A DNA stretch of 64,000 nt from Empedobacter brevis NBRC 14943 = ATCC 43319. Its GTDB lineage: Bacteria > Bacteroidota > Bacteroidia > Flavobacteriales > Weeksellaceae. Positions 25,007 to 34,560 of this stretch are shown here, in pieces (position 1 is the stretch's first letter; each line of letters starts with the position of its first letter). The notes below the pieces were generated by a model, which searched no databases, had not been told where the DNA came from, and saw nothing but the letters and a program-made list of their open reading frames with translations. Location: positions 29,940 to 93,939 of the forward strand of contig NZ_KB908304.1 in NCBI RefSeq assembly GCF_000382425.1, in the 5' to 3' direction. The position numbers were made by a program, and so were the translations under genes.

Positions 25007-27508
25007 TTAACTTCGTTTTCGCTTCATGAACTTATAGAATTCAAACCATAAAACTGATATTGAAGAAATTAAAATCGTTGAACCTATTTCTTTTACATTT
25101 AGCGGAGCAATTTGAAAAAAATTCGCAAAAGGGGGTACATATAATAACGTGAAAAGTAAGACTAAAGTTGCTCCTATCATAATCGGAAACAAGTTATTTT
25201 TATTTTGAAAACTTTCAAAAAAGCTGTAGTAAAATGAGCGATTGGTAAGACTTAAAAAAATATTAGCAAAAATCAAGGTCGTAAAAACCATAGCCCTGGT
25301 TTTTTCCTCATTACCACCGTTTTGTAGAGTATATTGATAGATAAACAATATACCAAGAGTTATAACAAGACCTTGAATAATACTGATAACTAATTCTTTA
25401 AAACTAAGAAAAGTGTCTGTCATTTTTCGTGGTTTTTGTTCCATTGTGTTCTTCTCCATTGGTTCATTTTCATATACAATAGAGCACGTTGGTCCCATGA
25501 CCAATTCTAAAAATATAACATGTACAGGTGTAAAAATTTGAGGATAGGCCCAGCCTAGAAAAAGAGGAAGAGAAACGGTAAGAATAATTGGAATATGGAT
25601 AGAAATGATATATTGAATCGCTTTCTTAATATTCGCATAAATTCGTCTGCCGGATGAAATTCCTACAATTAATTTGCCTAAATCATCATTGGTAATGATT
25701 AATGCTGCTGCCGCTTTTGCAATTTCTGTTCCTTTTGCACCCATCGCTACACCAATATGAGCTGCTTTCAATGCCGGACCGTCATTTACACCATCTCCAA
25801 GCATTGCTACAACTTCTCCATTTTCCTTCAACGCATTAACTACTGCAAGTTTTGCTTCAGGAAACATTCGAGTAAATAATGTTTTTTCCTCTACTACCCG
25901 TAAAAGTTGTTCTTCTTTATATTCCATGACTTCCTTTCCTTCTATTGCTGTGCTCGCATTCATAATCCCAGACTGTACCGCAATACTTTTAGTCGTATCA
26001 GTATTATCTCCCGTAATTACTTTTACTTTTATTCCTGCATCGTATATTTGACGAAAAACTTCCTGAATTCCTTGTTTAGGAGGATCATAAAATACTGTAA
26101 ACCCTATAAAATCAAAATTAAAATCTTGCTGTTTCTCTGGAAAATTATAGCCTTCAAAATGTGATTTTGCAACTCCTAAAACTCTAAATCCCTGCTGACC
26201 AAACTCTCGCACAAGTTTCCTTAATTTTATTTTTTCCATCTCTGAAAGTGTAGAAACGTTAAGAATAGCTTCTGGAGCTCCTTTTGCTGCAATAATTTTT
26301 TTCCCTAAACCTTCAAAAATATGTGTCATCATAGGTGGTTTTCCTTCTAACGGATACTCATGGATCATTTTAAAATCTTTCCGTTCATCTTTCCATTGTG
26401 TTTCTCGGTATATTGTGTGAAGTGTCTTTTCCATCGGATCAAATGGTACTGGTTCACTACTCCACATTGAGTAATCGATCAAAGAAGAAAGAGCTTTGTC
26501 ATTAAAATGTTTCTCATCAAAAATTTTATCCATCTTATAATCGTAAAGATGTTTAAGACGCATTGTATTTTCAGTGATTGTCCCTGTTTTATCCGTACAT
26601 ATAACTGTTGTACTTCCTAATGTTTCCACAATACTGCTTCGTTTGGTGATAATACCTTCTCTCATTAATTTCCAAGCACCTAATGCCATAAAAGTTGTAA
26701 ATGCTACTGGTATTTCTTCCGGTAAAACAGACATTGCTATCGTAAGGCCATTAAGCAAACTATCAATCAGGTTATGTGTATGAATGTAATTCACGATACA
26801 AATCATTACAAAAACAACGACTCCAACAATTGCCATCGCTTTAACAAACTTCCGTATCTGAATCTGTAGAGGAGAATCTTCTTCTTTTATATCAACTAAT
26901 GAAACACCTATTTTTCCTAAACGAGTTTCCTTTCCTATATTCTTCACTTCAAAAATAGCTAATCCCGACACAACCAAAGTTCCGCTGTATACTAGATTAT
27001 CTTTACTCCCGGCATCTTTAAAGACAGATAAACTCTCTCCTGTTAACGAAGATTCATTCACAGAAAAATCGTTACTGTACACAATTTTTCCATCAGCATT
27101 AATCATTTTTCCTTCTTCAATTATACAAAAATCTCCAACTACAATTTCGTTCGTTGGGATCTCTATAAAGGTCTCATCACGGATCACTTTACTTAAAGGT
27201 TCGTTCAACTTTTTCAAAGCTTCTAGTGCTTTTTTACTACGTGTATCCTGATACAATGAAATTGCAGAAACAGCTACAATCGCAAAAAACATAAAAAAAG
27301 CTTCTCCATATTCACCTATAATAAGATAAATTACAGCAATTGAAAAAAGTAATATTAACATTGGTTCTCTTATTAAACCAACAAATAATTTCAACCCTGT
27401 ATTTTTATCATCAGCATTTATCTGATTATAACCATATTTTTTTCTTGAGATAATAACTTCATCATCATTAAGCCCTTTCCAATCTTTGGGAATATTATTA
27501 TAAGACAT
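25007..27508 (-). CDS. Cation-transporting P-type ATPase (P2/PMCA-like)
   Basis: The 833-residue P-type ATPase has an N-terminal cation-ATPase domain, the actuator motif SLTGES (about 154-159), the membrane motif VLPEEIPVAF (about 261-270), the phosphorylation motif CTDKTGTIT with Asp306, and hinge motif MLGDGVNDGPALKAAHIGVAMG. The membrane motif reads PEEIP instead of the PEGLP of classical Ca2+ pumps, so the exported ion (Ca2+, other divalent or monovalent cation) is uncertain. It is convergent with the MocR gene and seems to be a single-gene unit. All catalytic residues are present. Confidence 0.92.
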   Translation of the reverse strand: MSYNNIPKDWKGLNDDEVIISRKKYGYNQINADDKNTGLKLFVGLIREPMLILLFSIAVIYLIIGEYGEAFFMFFAIVAVSAISLYQDTRSKKALEALKKLNEPLSKVIRDETFIEIPTNEIVVGDFCIIEEGKMINADGKIVYSNDFSVNESSLTGESLSVFKDAGSKDNLVYSGTLVVSGLAIFEVKNIGKETRLGKIGVSLVDIKEEDSPLQIQIRKFVKAMAIVGVVVFVMICIVNYIHTHNLIDSLLNGLTIAMSVLPEEIPVAFTTFMALGAWKLMREGIITKRSSIVETLGSTTVICTDKTGTITENTMRLKHLYDYKMDKIFDEKHFNDKALSSLIDYSMWSSEPVPFDPMEKTLHTIYRETQWKDERKDFKMIHEYPLEGKPPMMTHIFEGLGKKIIAAKGAPEAILNVSTLSEMEKIKLRKLVREFGQQGFRVLGVAKSHFEGYNFPEKQQDFNFDFIGFTVFYDPPKQGIQEVFRQIYDAGIKVKVITGDNTDTTKSIAVQSGIMNASTAIEGKEVMEYKEEQLLRVVEEKTLFTRMFPEAKLAVVNALKENGEVVAMLGDGVNDGPALKAAHIGVAMGAKGTEIAKAAAALIITNDDLGKLIVGISSGRRIYANIKKAIQYIISIHIPIILTVSLPLFLGWAYPQIFTPVHVIFLELVMGPTCSIVYENEPMEKNTMEQKPRKMTDTFLSFKELVISIIQGLVITLGILFIYQYTLQNGGNEEKTRAMVFTTLIFANIFLSLTNRSFYYSFFESFQNKNNLFPIMIGATLVLLFTLLYVPPFANFFQIAPLNVKEIGSTILISSISVLWFEFYKFMKRKRS

Positions 27509-27756
27509 GATTTATCAAAATTTAAATGAATGAAATATATTTACTACATCATTTTATTCTCAAAATAAAATGATACTGAAAATAAGAATTTGAAGAGAGT
27601 AGCTCGATTTCTTTTTACTTTGATTCCATCAACTAGAGCAAATCTAATTAAAAATATAACTTATTTTACTTGAGTTACTTATTTGAATTTATTCAAAATA
27701 GAAATTAAAAAATCTTAACTTATAAATAATTTCTTTAACATGTAGATGTTACATAA

Positions 27757-27785
27757 AAAAAGCCTCCGAAAATCAGAGGCTTTTT
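27757..27785 (-). terminator. Terminator of the acid phosphatase gene
   Basis: AAAAAGCCTC (27757-27766) pairs with GAGGCTTTTT (27776-27785) around a 9-base loop. It lies 2 bases beyond the minus-strand stop codon and has A/T runs on both sides. The remainder of the gap 27509-27756 is AT-rich and holds nothing else I can support. Confidence 0.85.
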
Positions 27786-27787
27786 TA

Positions 27788-28621
27788 TTAGTTACTTGGC
27801 ATTTCCTTTGCCGCTTCGTATATCATCGAATCTTTTTGTTCTTGTGTCAAATCGTATTTATAATTAAACAATGCCGATTCCCAGTCTCCATATCCAACAT
27901 TTGGCAAAACAATAAATCTTTTTCCAAATTCGGCTTTTAATGTTTCTACTGCTGCTGCTCTTTCTTTTTCAGATTTATGATTGTCAAATAAGGTTGAGAA
28001 ATCTGTCAAACTATCTCCTAACAATAAAACAATATCATAATCTTTGGCGACATTTTGACGACGAGCTTCTTTACTACTTTCTTTGCTTCTTAAAATTAAA
28101 TTCTGAGGACTTTGCAAAGGGTAATTGTATTTTTCCAAATTAGCCAATGTGCCTGCTCGCTCTACTTCGTATCTATTTGTAATATAAAAAATCTGAATTC
28201 CTTTACTTGCTGCATATTGAAAAAACTCTAACGATCCGGCCAATGGAGTGGCAACTCCTTTAGAAGTCCAATTCGCCCAACTGTCTTGTGACCATGTTTT
28301 ACCTTGTTTGGCCATTTCTACCGCATAATAAGAATTATCCAGAAAAGTTTCATCAATATCTGTTACAATAGCCAGAGGTTTACTTCCTTTATTTGCAATT
28401 GCTTCATCCAAACGTAATTTTGCAACATTATAAGCTTGTTGACTTAAAGCCTGATACTCTGCTGCTCTTTGTTGAAAAAACGCTGCATAAATTTTACCAT
28501 CAACTTGTAAACTATGTGCTGCCGTTTTTTGTTGCTGTTCTTGTGTAGCTACTTTTGGCGTTTGACATGCTGTTAAACCAAAAAGCATTACACTTCCTAG
28601 CATCAATTGTAAATGTTTCAT
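27788..28621 (-). CDS. e(P4)-family 5'-nucleotidase/acid phosphatase lipoprotein
   Basis: The 277-residue protein starts with a lipoprotein signal (MKHLQLMLGSVMLFGLTAC, Cys19). It contains the HAD class C motif IVTDIDETFLDNS with Asp88 and Asp90, then FFQYAASKGIQIFYITNR and LLLGDSLTDFSTLF. Haemophilus e(P4) of this family dephosphorylates NMN and other nucleotides at the outer membrane for NAD uptake. A similar role in phosphate or nucleoside scavenging is likely. It is a single-gene unit with its own terminator. Confidence 0.93.
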   Translation of the reverse strand: MKHLQLMLGSVMLFGLTACQTPKVATQEQQQKTAAHSLQVDGKIYAAFFQQRAAEYQALSQQAYNVAKLRLDEAIANKGSKPLAIVTDIDETFLDNSYYAVEMAKQGKTWSQDSWANWTSKGVATPLAGSLEFFQYAASKGIQIFYITNRYEVERAGTLANLEKYNYPLQSPQNLILRSKESSKEARRQNVAKDYDIVLLLGDSLTDFSTLFDNHKSEKERAAAVETLKAEFGKRFIVLPNVGYGDWESALFNYKYDLTQEQKDSMIYEAAKEMPSN

Positions 28622-28670
28622 ATAAACTAATTCTTGATTGCAAAATTAAGCATAGTATCCAATTCCAGAA

Positions 28671-29228
28671 CTATGATTTTTGTATGAATTTTATTGAATC
28701 TAAAGTTGATTCGTACAGATATTGTCTAAATTCATACGATTTTTCATTGACTTCCAATTTAATTTCGACATAATCAGTTTCCTCAAAAATTGAAAAATCA
28801 TGACCGAAAAAATAAATATTTCGAATCACATGAGAATCCGGAAGAATTGTATTTTTAAGCAAAATATCGTTTGTCCCCATACTCAACTCACCATAAAAAG
28901 TAACATCAGCTGTAAACGTTTGTTGTAAGTTGTTTGAGAAATAAATTGCTTTCTGCAAATTAATTCGAACTGTTTTATCGGTATAATTCTGTATAGAAAT
29001 CAATAATTCTAAAGTAGAATCCTTTTTTGTTATCGATGAAATCAAAAAATCATAAGAGATCGTCTTTTCTACTGGTATTTCCTTCTTTTGAATTGATTTT
29101 TTAACCTTGACAAAAGAGACATTCGGTTCTTCTATTTCTTCCTCTTTTTCAATAACTTTTTTAGAACTCAACCTTTTATAAATCAAAAAAACAATTATAA
29201 TCAGAACGAACAATATTAAATACTTCAT
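28671..29228 (-). CDS. Uncharacterised membrane-anchored protein
   Basis: The 185-residue protein has one N-terminal membrane span (about residues 2-18, YLILFVLIIIVFLIYKR), a charged linker with a glutamate cluster, and a C-terminal beta-rich domain of about 130 residues (LISSITKKDSTLELLISIQNYTDKTVR...). The layout suggests a domain held outside or inside the membrane by the N-terminal anchor. I do not recognise the family. No close operon partner is seen. Confidence 0.75.
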   Translation of the reverse strand: MKYLILFVLIIIVFLIYKRLSSKKVIEKEEEIEEPNVSFVKVKKSIQKKEIPVEKTISYDFLISSITKKDSTLELLISIQNYTDKTVRINLQKAIYFSNNLQQTFTADVTFYGELSMGTNDILLKNTILPDSHVIRNIYFFGHDFSIFEETDYVEIKLEVNEKSYEFRQYLYESTLDSIKFIQKS

Positions 29229-29287
29229 GCTGTAAAGGTAAATATTATTGAATTGTCCGCAGAATTGAACTATTTAAAAAAGTATAC

Positions 29288-29506
29288 TTAAATGATTTTT
29301 TTTCTAAAACGATAAGCACATAAAACAACCGCAAGAAGTACACCAGCTCCATACAAATTGATAGGATTTGGTGATTTTACCGTTTCTTTGTTTTCAAAAT
29401 TTGTACTAAGAAGTTGACCATTTCTGATGCTATTTGGCTTAGCAAATATGGTCGCTGACCCAGCAAAAAAAAAGATCAATAAAAATAATTTAAGCAACGC
29501 TTTCAT
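29288..29506 (-). CDS. Small secreted/membrane-anchored protein with C-terminal span
   Basis: From the ATG at 29506 the protein has 72 residues: a signal peptide (MKALLKLFLLIFFFAGSATIFA), a polar stretch of about 25 residues, and a C-terminal span ending in a basic tail (VLCAYRFRKKII). That tripartite layout (signal, short passenger, hydrophobic helix, basic tail) resembles small Flavobacteria proteins with a terminal anchor. A longer frame to 29575 would add 23 polar residues before the signal peptide and is unlikely. Function unknown. Confidence 0.65.
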   Translation of the reverse strand: MKALLKLFLLIFFFAGSATIFAKPNSIRNGQLLSTNFENKETVKSPNPINLYGAGVLLAVVLCAYRFRKKII

Positions 29507-29750
29507 AATTGTAATTTTTAAAACTTTAAAAAATTGTTTGAAAGGAATAGTTGTTAGGTCACGGGGATTTCCCATTACAAATACAGTGCCTAATTGATTT
29601 AAACATTAAAAATTAACATATCAACAGAGCTCCAATTGGTTAATCTTTTAGATATATCAAATTAAAAAACAAACAATAAATCACTGCTTTTCAATCCATT
29701 AAAAAGAGAAAATTCCTCAATTCATAAATAAAGTGCGTGGTAAAAAATGA

Positions 29751-30299
29751 TTATTCTATTTCTATTTTTACAAAATGATTATTCAACAAATGATCAATCA
29801 AATCTTGTGATTTATAATCAATCGGGTTTTTAATTTGTTCTTTTGCATTTCGATGCTCCTCTATTCGATGTAAAGCTTTATAAAAACGTCGAACTTCATT
29901 CAGATTCTTTAAAATCAATTTTGGCGCTTCTGCTTTTTCTCCATTTTCTTCCTTACAAATCATAGTAAAATAGGACGAATTACAATGCTTAATTTCTCCT
30001 GTCTGAATGTTTTGGCTCTCTACTCTAATCCCCACTACGATAGATGTTCGTCCTACATAGTTGACCGAAGCTTTTAAGGTTAATAATTCTCCTACTTCTA
30101 CCGGTGTTAAAAAATCTACTCTATCAACAGATGCAGTTACACAATACTTTCCTGAGTATTTGGAAGCACTGGCAAATGCAATTTGATCAAGTAGAGAAAG
30201 AATGAATCCTCCATGAATTTTCCCACTAAAATTAGAATGTGATGGAAGCATTAACTGCGAAAAAGTGACCAAAGAGCTTTTTACCGTTTTATAAATCAT
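29751..30299 (-). CDS. Hotdog-fold acyl-CoA thioesterase
   Basis: Thioesterases of this family hydrolyse acyl-CoA to free acid and CoA. From the ATG at 30299 the protein has 182 residues, with FSQLMLPSHSNFSGKIHGG and LSLLDQIAFASASKYSG in the hotdog domain, the layout of YciA/BFIT-like single hotdog enzymes. A TTG start at 30326 would add 9 residues and overlap the GH3 gene stop by 4 bases, so translational coupling is possible; I prefer the ATG because the family usually has 15-20 residues before the PSHSNF motif. It is co-transcribed with GH3. Confidence 0.85.
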   Translation of the reverse strand: MIYKTVKSSLVTFSQLMLPSHSNFSGKIHGGFILSLLDQIAFASASKYSGKYCVTASVDRVDFLTPVEVGELLTLKASVNYVGRTSIVVGIRVESQNIQTGEIKHCNSSYFTMICKEENGEKAEAPKLILKNLNEVRRFYKALHRIEEHRNAKEQIKNPIDYKSQDLIDHLLNNHFVKIEIE

Positions 30300-30322
30300 T
30301 TTATCTGTTGTTGTATATGTAT

Positions 30323-31825
30323 TCAACTTTTTTGAATTAAATTAAGTTGGTAAAATTCATCTGCAATATCTCGATTATTAGACAAACGCGGAACTTTATT
30401 TTGCCCGCCAAGTTTTCCTATTGATTTCATGTATTTCTGAAAACCTTCCTTTTTCACTTCAGAGACAATAAGCGGACGCAGAATATTTCCGGTAATCAAA
30501 TCATCATAATAAGTATTTTGCTGACGCATTTGCGCATCCAATTCACGGTTAAACACCTCCATATCGTGTGGTTGGTGATCAAACTCTATCAACCATTCAT
30601 GATAAGGCAACCCTTCTGTTGGATTAACCTGCGGCGCAACTGTAAATTCATTCACTCTTGCAGGATATTTTTCTAATGTTTTCTGTAATGCTTGTTCTAC
30701 CTCGTGTCCAATGACATGTTCTCCAAAAGCTGAAGTATAATGTTTGATTCGTCCCGAAACCACAATTTTATATGGACGAATGGATGTAAAACGAACCGTA
30801 TCCCCTATATTATATCCCCATAATCCCGCATTCGTATTGAGAATAAGCACATAATCTTTCCCAATTTCAACATCTTTCAGTGAAATACGTGTAGGGTTTT
30901 CATCAAAAAATTCATCAACCGGAATAAATTCATAAAAAATACCATTGTTCAATAAAAGCAACAGATCATCACTTTTTTGTGTATTTTGATAAGCAATAAA
31001 TCCTTCTGAAGCAGGATAAGTTTGAATACAATCAATTTTTTTTCCAACCAATTGGTTTATTTTGTCTCGATAGGGTTCATAATTTACACCTCCAGTTACC
31101 ATCAATTGTAAATTTTTAAATATCGATTGGACATTCTCTTTCCCGGAAATTTTTATCAAGCGTTCAAAATACATAATCAGCCAAGGCGGAATACCGGAAA
31201 TCAATGTCATGTCTGCTTTCACCGTTTCCTCTACTACATTATCCACTTTTCTTTCCCAATCTTCAATCATATTTGTTTCGTAAGATGGTAAACGGTTTTT
31301 TTGTAAATAATTTGGCACAAAATGAGCACTAATCCCTGAAAGTCGGCCAATTTTCAATCCATTTTTATCTTCCAGAATCGGACTTCCTTGTAAGAAAATC
31401 ATTTTTCCATTTACAAAATTAGAATTTTGAGTTTCATGGATATAATACAACAAGGCATTCCTTGCCGAATGAATATGAGACGGAACAGACTCTTTTGTTA
31501 ACGGAATATATTTAGCTCCTGAAGTTGTCCCTGAAGTTTTGGCTAAATATAATGGTTTCCCTGGCCAAAGGATATCCGATTGCCCCTCTATTACCTGATC
31601 AAAATAATGTTTTAGTCCTTCGTAATCCTGAACAGAAACATATTGTTTAAAATCGTCGTAAGTTTTTATTTCATCAAAATGATGATCTCTTCCGAATTTT
31701 GTATTTTTTGCTGCAACAATCAACTCATTTAGAATTTTATCTTGCGTTTCAAGTGGGTGATCAATCCACTTTTGTTCTTTTTTGACAATGTATTTTGCAA
31801 AAATTTTCGCTAAAAAAGCTTTCAT
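30323..31825 (-). CDS. GH3 auxin-responsive-promoter family protein
   Basis: The 500-residue protein belongs to the GH3 branch of the ANL adenylating superfamily. It has the ATP-binding motif AKTSGTTSGAKYIPLT, a middle YPASEGFIAYQ segment, and the LNTNAGLWGYNIGDTVRF hinge region. Plant GH3 enzymes conjugate amino acids to hormones; the bacterial members have an unknown acyl substrate. It lies directly upstream of the thioesterase gene, so an acyl-activation and release pair is plausible but inferred. Confidence 0.9.
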   Translation of the reverse strand: MKAFLAKIFAKYIVKKEQKWIDHPLETQDKILNELIVAAKNTKFGRDHHFDEIKTYDDFKQYVSVQDYEGLKHYFDQVIEGQSDILWPGKPLYLAKTSGTTSGAKYIPLTKESVPSHIHSARNALLYYIHETQNSNFVNGKMIFLQGSPILEDKNGLKIGRLSGISAHFVPNYLQKNRLPSYETNMIEDWERKVDNVVEETVKADMTLISGIPPWLIMYFERLIKISGKENVQSIFKNLQLMVTGGVNYEPYRDKINQLVGKKIDCIQTYPASEGFIAYQNTQKSDDLLLLLNNGIFYEFIPVDEFFDENPTRISLKDVEIGKDYVLILNTNAGLWGYNIGDTVRFTSIRPYKIVVSGRIKHYTSAFGEHVIGHEVEQALQKTLEKYPARVNEFTVAPQVNPTEGLPYHEWLIEFDHQPHDMEVFNRELDAQMRQQNTYYDDLITGNILRPLIVSEVKKEGFQKYMKSIGKLGGQNKVPRLSNNRDIADEFYQLNLIQKS

Positions 31826-32081
31826 GCTGTTCTTTTAAAACATTATTATTGGTCGAATTTAAACGAATATTCTTAATTATTTAACAACTCCAGCAATGAT
31901 TTTTCTTAGTGAAATCAGTAATCCTATTAAAGCTAAATTGTTAGCAATCATTTTATAATCGTTCTGTAAAAAGTAACATTTCAATTATTCCTATTCCATA
32001 TAAAATTATCTTAAATTTCTGAAGGATACAAGATTTTTTCTAATCGAACGTTTTATTGTAGATTTGTTTTTATTCACTATC
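31826..32081. promoter_or_regulatory. Divergent promoter region of GH3 and sprE
   Basis: The 256-base gap is AT-rich. TAGATTTG at 32059-32066 is a perfect plus-strand -7 box TAnnTTTG, 15 bases before the sprE ATG at 32082. This argues against the in-frame TTG at 32064 as the start. No hairpin or further gene is visible. Confidence 0.55.
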
Positions 32082-34490
32082 ATGAAAAAGATTGTACTGA
32101 GTATATTCGCCGCAAGTTTTTTGGTCGGCTGTTCTACACAAAAAAATAGTTTCAAAAACCGACAATTTCATAAAATGACATCGTGGTTTAATGGAGTATT
32201 TAATGCTGAAGAAGAATTAGAGAAAAAGAACACAGAATTACAAACAAATTACGTAGAAAATTATGCTAAAATACTTCCCGTTGGAATAGAATATTTTTCT
32301 GTTTTAGACTCTACCAATTATTCCGGGACTAGTACTCCTAATTTTGGTATCGGAGGAGGAAATCGTAATAATCAGGACAGAGTAGAAAAACCAGTCGGTT
32401 TCGCAGCTGTAGAGGCCAAGGCTTCTAAAGCAATTGAGAAACACTCGATGTTGATAAAAGGACAAGAAAAAAATCCTTTAATGGGACGTGCGTATCTCTT
32501 GATCGGAAAATCGCTTTTCTATCAACAAAAATATTTTGAAGCACTTGATGCTTTAAATTATGTTGTAAAAAATTTCAAGGATACTAAATATGCACAAGAA
32601 GCCACTGTATATAAGACTGTAGCAGAGATAAAAGGAGGAAACTATTTTGATGGAGCTGAAACTTTGCAAAATTTATATGAAAGTGACCCGTACAAAAGCA
32701 AAGAACTGACGACAATGATAGCGCGTACATATGCTCAATTTTTAATTGATCAGGGAAAGTACGAAGAAGCTTTAAATCCATTACAAAAAGCAGAATACTA
32801 TTCAACAAATAAAGAAGAGCGTGTTCGTTTATTTTATGCAATGGGACAAGTTTTCTCTAAACTTGGAAAACAACAAGAGGCAGGAGAAGCCTTTACGCAA
32901 GTGTATAAAATGAGTCCGGGTTTTGACATGGAGATTAAAGCTCAGTTAGCGATTGCTGCAAATTTTGACCCTAAGATTAATAATTATATAAATTATAAAC
33001 AGAATTTGCTTGATGTTGCGAAAAAGGGAATTTATTCTTCTAAGAAGAATGAACTGTATTATGGTATTTCGGAAATGGCACTTCGCGCAGATAAAATGGA
33101 CGATGCTGTAGAATATGCCAAAGTAAGTTTAAAAGGACCTTTGTCTGATCCTTATATTCGTGGACGTGCTTTTGAAAATTTTGGGAACATAAAATTCAAG
33201 CAAAACGATTATGTGTATGCTTCTGCCTATTACGATTCTGCACAAACAACTTACAATTTAAAGGAAGATCAGACACGTATTCAAAAACGAAATGATGTCT
33301 TAAAAAAATTAATGGCAAAACATTATTTGATTCAGAAAAACGATTCTATCCTAAAAATTGCTTCACTTCCTAAAGAAGAACAGTCTAAGTTCTTTACGGA
33401 TTACATTGAAAAATTAAAGAAAAAAGAAGAAAAACAAGCGGAAGAAGAACGCAGGGAAATGGAATCTTTTCAGTTGGAAACCAAAACGGCCAGTTTTACT
33501 TCTAGTTTTAATAACGCAGATAAAGGAAAATTCTATTTTTATAATCAAGGTTTAAAATCTTCCGGTCAAACAGAATTTCAACGTGTTTGGGGAGGGATAT
33601 CTTTAAAAGATAATTGGAGGAATTCCAACGCTATCAGTACAACAATCGAAGACAAACAAACTGAATTAACCGGACAAGTTGCAGCAGGTGATCCAAGACG
33701 TTTTGAAATTGATTATTATTTGGAACAAATTCCTACAACTCAGAAAGCCTTAAATGATTTAAAAGTTGAGCGTGATACGACTCAGTTAGCTTTAGGGATT
33801 GGTTATTTTGATACATTTAATAACAGTGAATTAGCCGGTAAAGAATTGAAAGCTTTGATTGCTTCTCCTCCAAAATCAGAAGATGTAAAATTAAAAGCTA
33901 CATATCAATTGTTCCGCATTTATAAAAATCGAGATCAAAAATTAGAAGACCAGTACAAAAACGAAATCCTTACAAATTATCCCAACACAATTTATGCTGG
34001 TTACATTTTAAATCCAGAGGTTGAGTACATCACTCCTGAGACAAAAGAAGCGGTTGCCGCTTATAAAGTCGCTTACGATTTGTATAAAGACGAAAAATAT
34101 GAAGAGGTAAAGAAAAAAGTTCAGGAAGCCATTGTAAAATTCCCAACTGAAATTATCGTAGCCAAATTTGTTTTATTAAACGCTTATGCATTAAAACAAA
34201 CTTCTACGCAAGAAGAATTTGAACAAGCTTTAGAGGTTGTTGCAACGGCATATGAAGGAACAGAGGAAGCAAAACAAGCTAAAAACTTATTAGACAAATT
34301 AAGAAATCCTAAAACAGAGACAAAGGCAATTGATAAAATTGATGTAAAAAGTAACACAACCGTTATGGATGAACCTCAACCTGTAAATGAGGATCCTATT
34401 GCCCCTACTCCTTCTCAAGGAAGAACAGAAACAATACAGAATAAAAAAGTACCACCAAAAGGAAATGCAAATCCTACTTTAAGAAAATAA
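32082..34490 (+). CDS. sprE: SprE/PorW-type gliding and type IX secretion lipoprotein
   Basis: The 802-residue protein begins with a lipoprotein signal (MKKIVLSIFAASFLVGC, Cys17) and consists largely of tetratricopeptide repeats. The N-terminal STQKNSFKNRQFHKMTSWFNG region and the TPR layout fit SprE of Flavobacterium johnsoniae (PorW in Porphyromonas), needed for gliding and type IX secretion. It probably links the periplasmic side of the machine to outer-membrane parts. The proline-rich tail (APTPSQGRTETIQNKK) is low complexity. The convergent DUF808 gene follows after a shared terminator. Confidence 0.88.
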   Translation: MKKIVLSIFAASFLVGCSTQKNSFKNRQFHKMTSWFNGVFNAEEELEKKNTELQTNYVENYAKILPVGIEYFSVLDSTNYSGTSTPNFGIGGGNRNNQDRVEKPVGFAAVEAKASKAIEKHSMLIKGQEKNPLMGRAYLLIGKSLFYQQKYFEALDALNYVVKNFKDTKYAQEATVYKTVAEIKGGNYFDGAETLQNLYESDPYKSKELTTMIARTYAQFLIDQGKYEEALNPLQKAEYYSTNKEERVRLFYAMGQVFSKLGKQQEAGEAFTQVYKMSPGFDMEIKAQLAIAANFDPKINNYINYKQNLLDVAKKGIYSSKKNELYYGISEMALRADKMDDAVEYAKVSLKGPLSDPYIRGRAFENFGNIKFKQNDYVYASAYYDSAQTTYNLKEDQTRIQKRNDVLKKLMAKHYLIQKNDSILKIASLPKEEQSKFFTDYIEKLKKKEEKQAEEERREMESFQLETKTASFTSSFNNADKGKFYFYNQGLKSSGQTEFQRVWGGISLKDNWRNSNAISTTIEDKQTELTGQVAAGDPRRFEIDYYLEQIPTTQKALNDLKVERDTTQLALGIGYFDTFNNSELAGKELKALIASPPKSEDVKLKATYQLFRIYKNRDQKLEDQYKNEILTNYPNTIYAGYILNPEVEYITPETKEAVAAYKVAYDLYKDEKYEEVKKKVQEAIVKFPTEIIVAKFVLLNAYALKQTSTQEEFEQALEVVATAYEGTEEAKQAKNLLDKLRNPKTETKAIDKIDVKSNTTVMDEPQPVNEDPIAPTPSQGRTETIQNKKVPPKGNANPTLRK

Positions 34491-34528
34491 AAAAGAAAAG
34501 CTAAACCAGAAGGTTTAGCTTTTCTTTT
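34491..34528. terminator. Bidirectional terminator between sprE and DUF808 genes
   Basis: A 17-base perfect stem (34491-34507 with 34512-34528) closes the loop AGAA, with A-rich and T-rich flanks on both sides. It begins immediately after the sprE stop codon. Confidence 0.9.
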
Positions 34529-34560
34529 TTATTTTCTTAATAAATTTTCAAAAATGCAGT

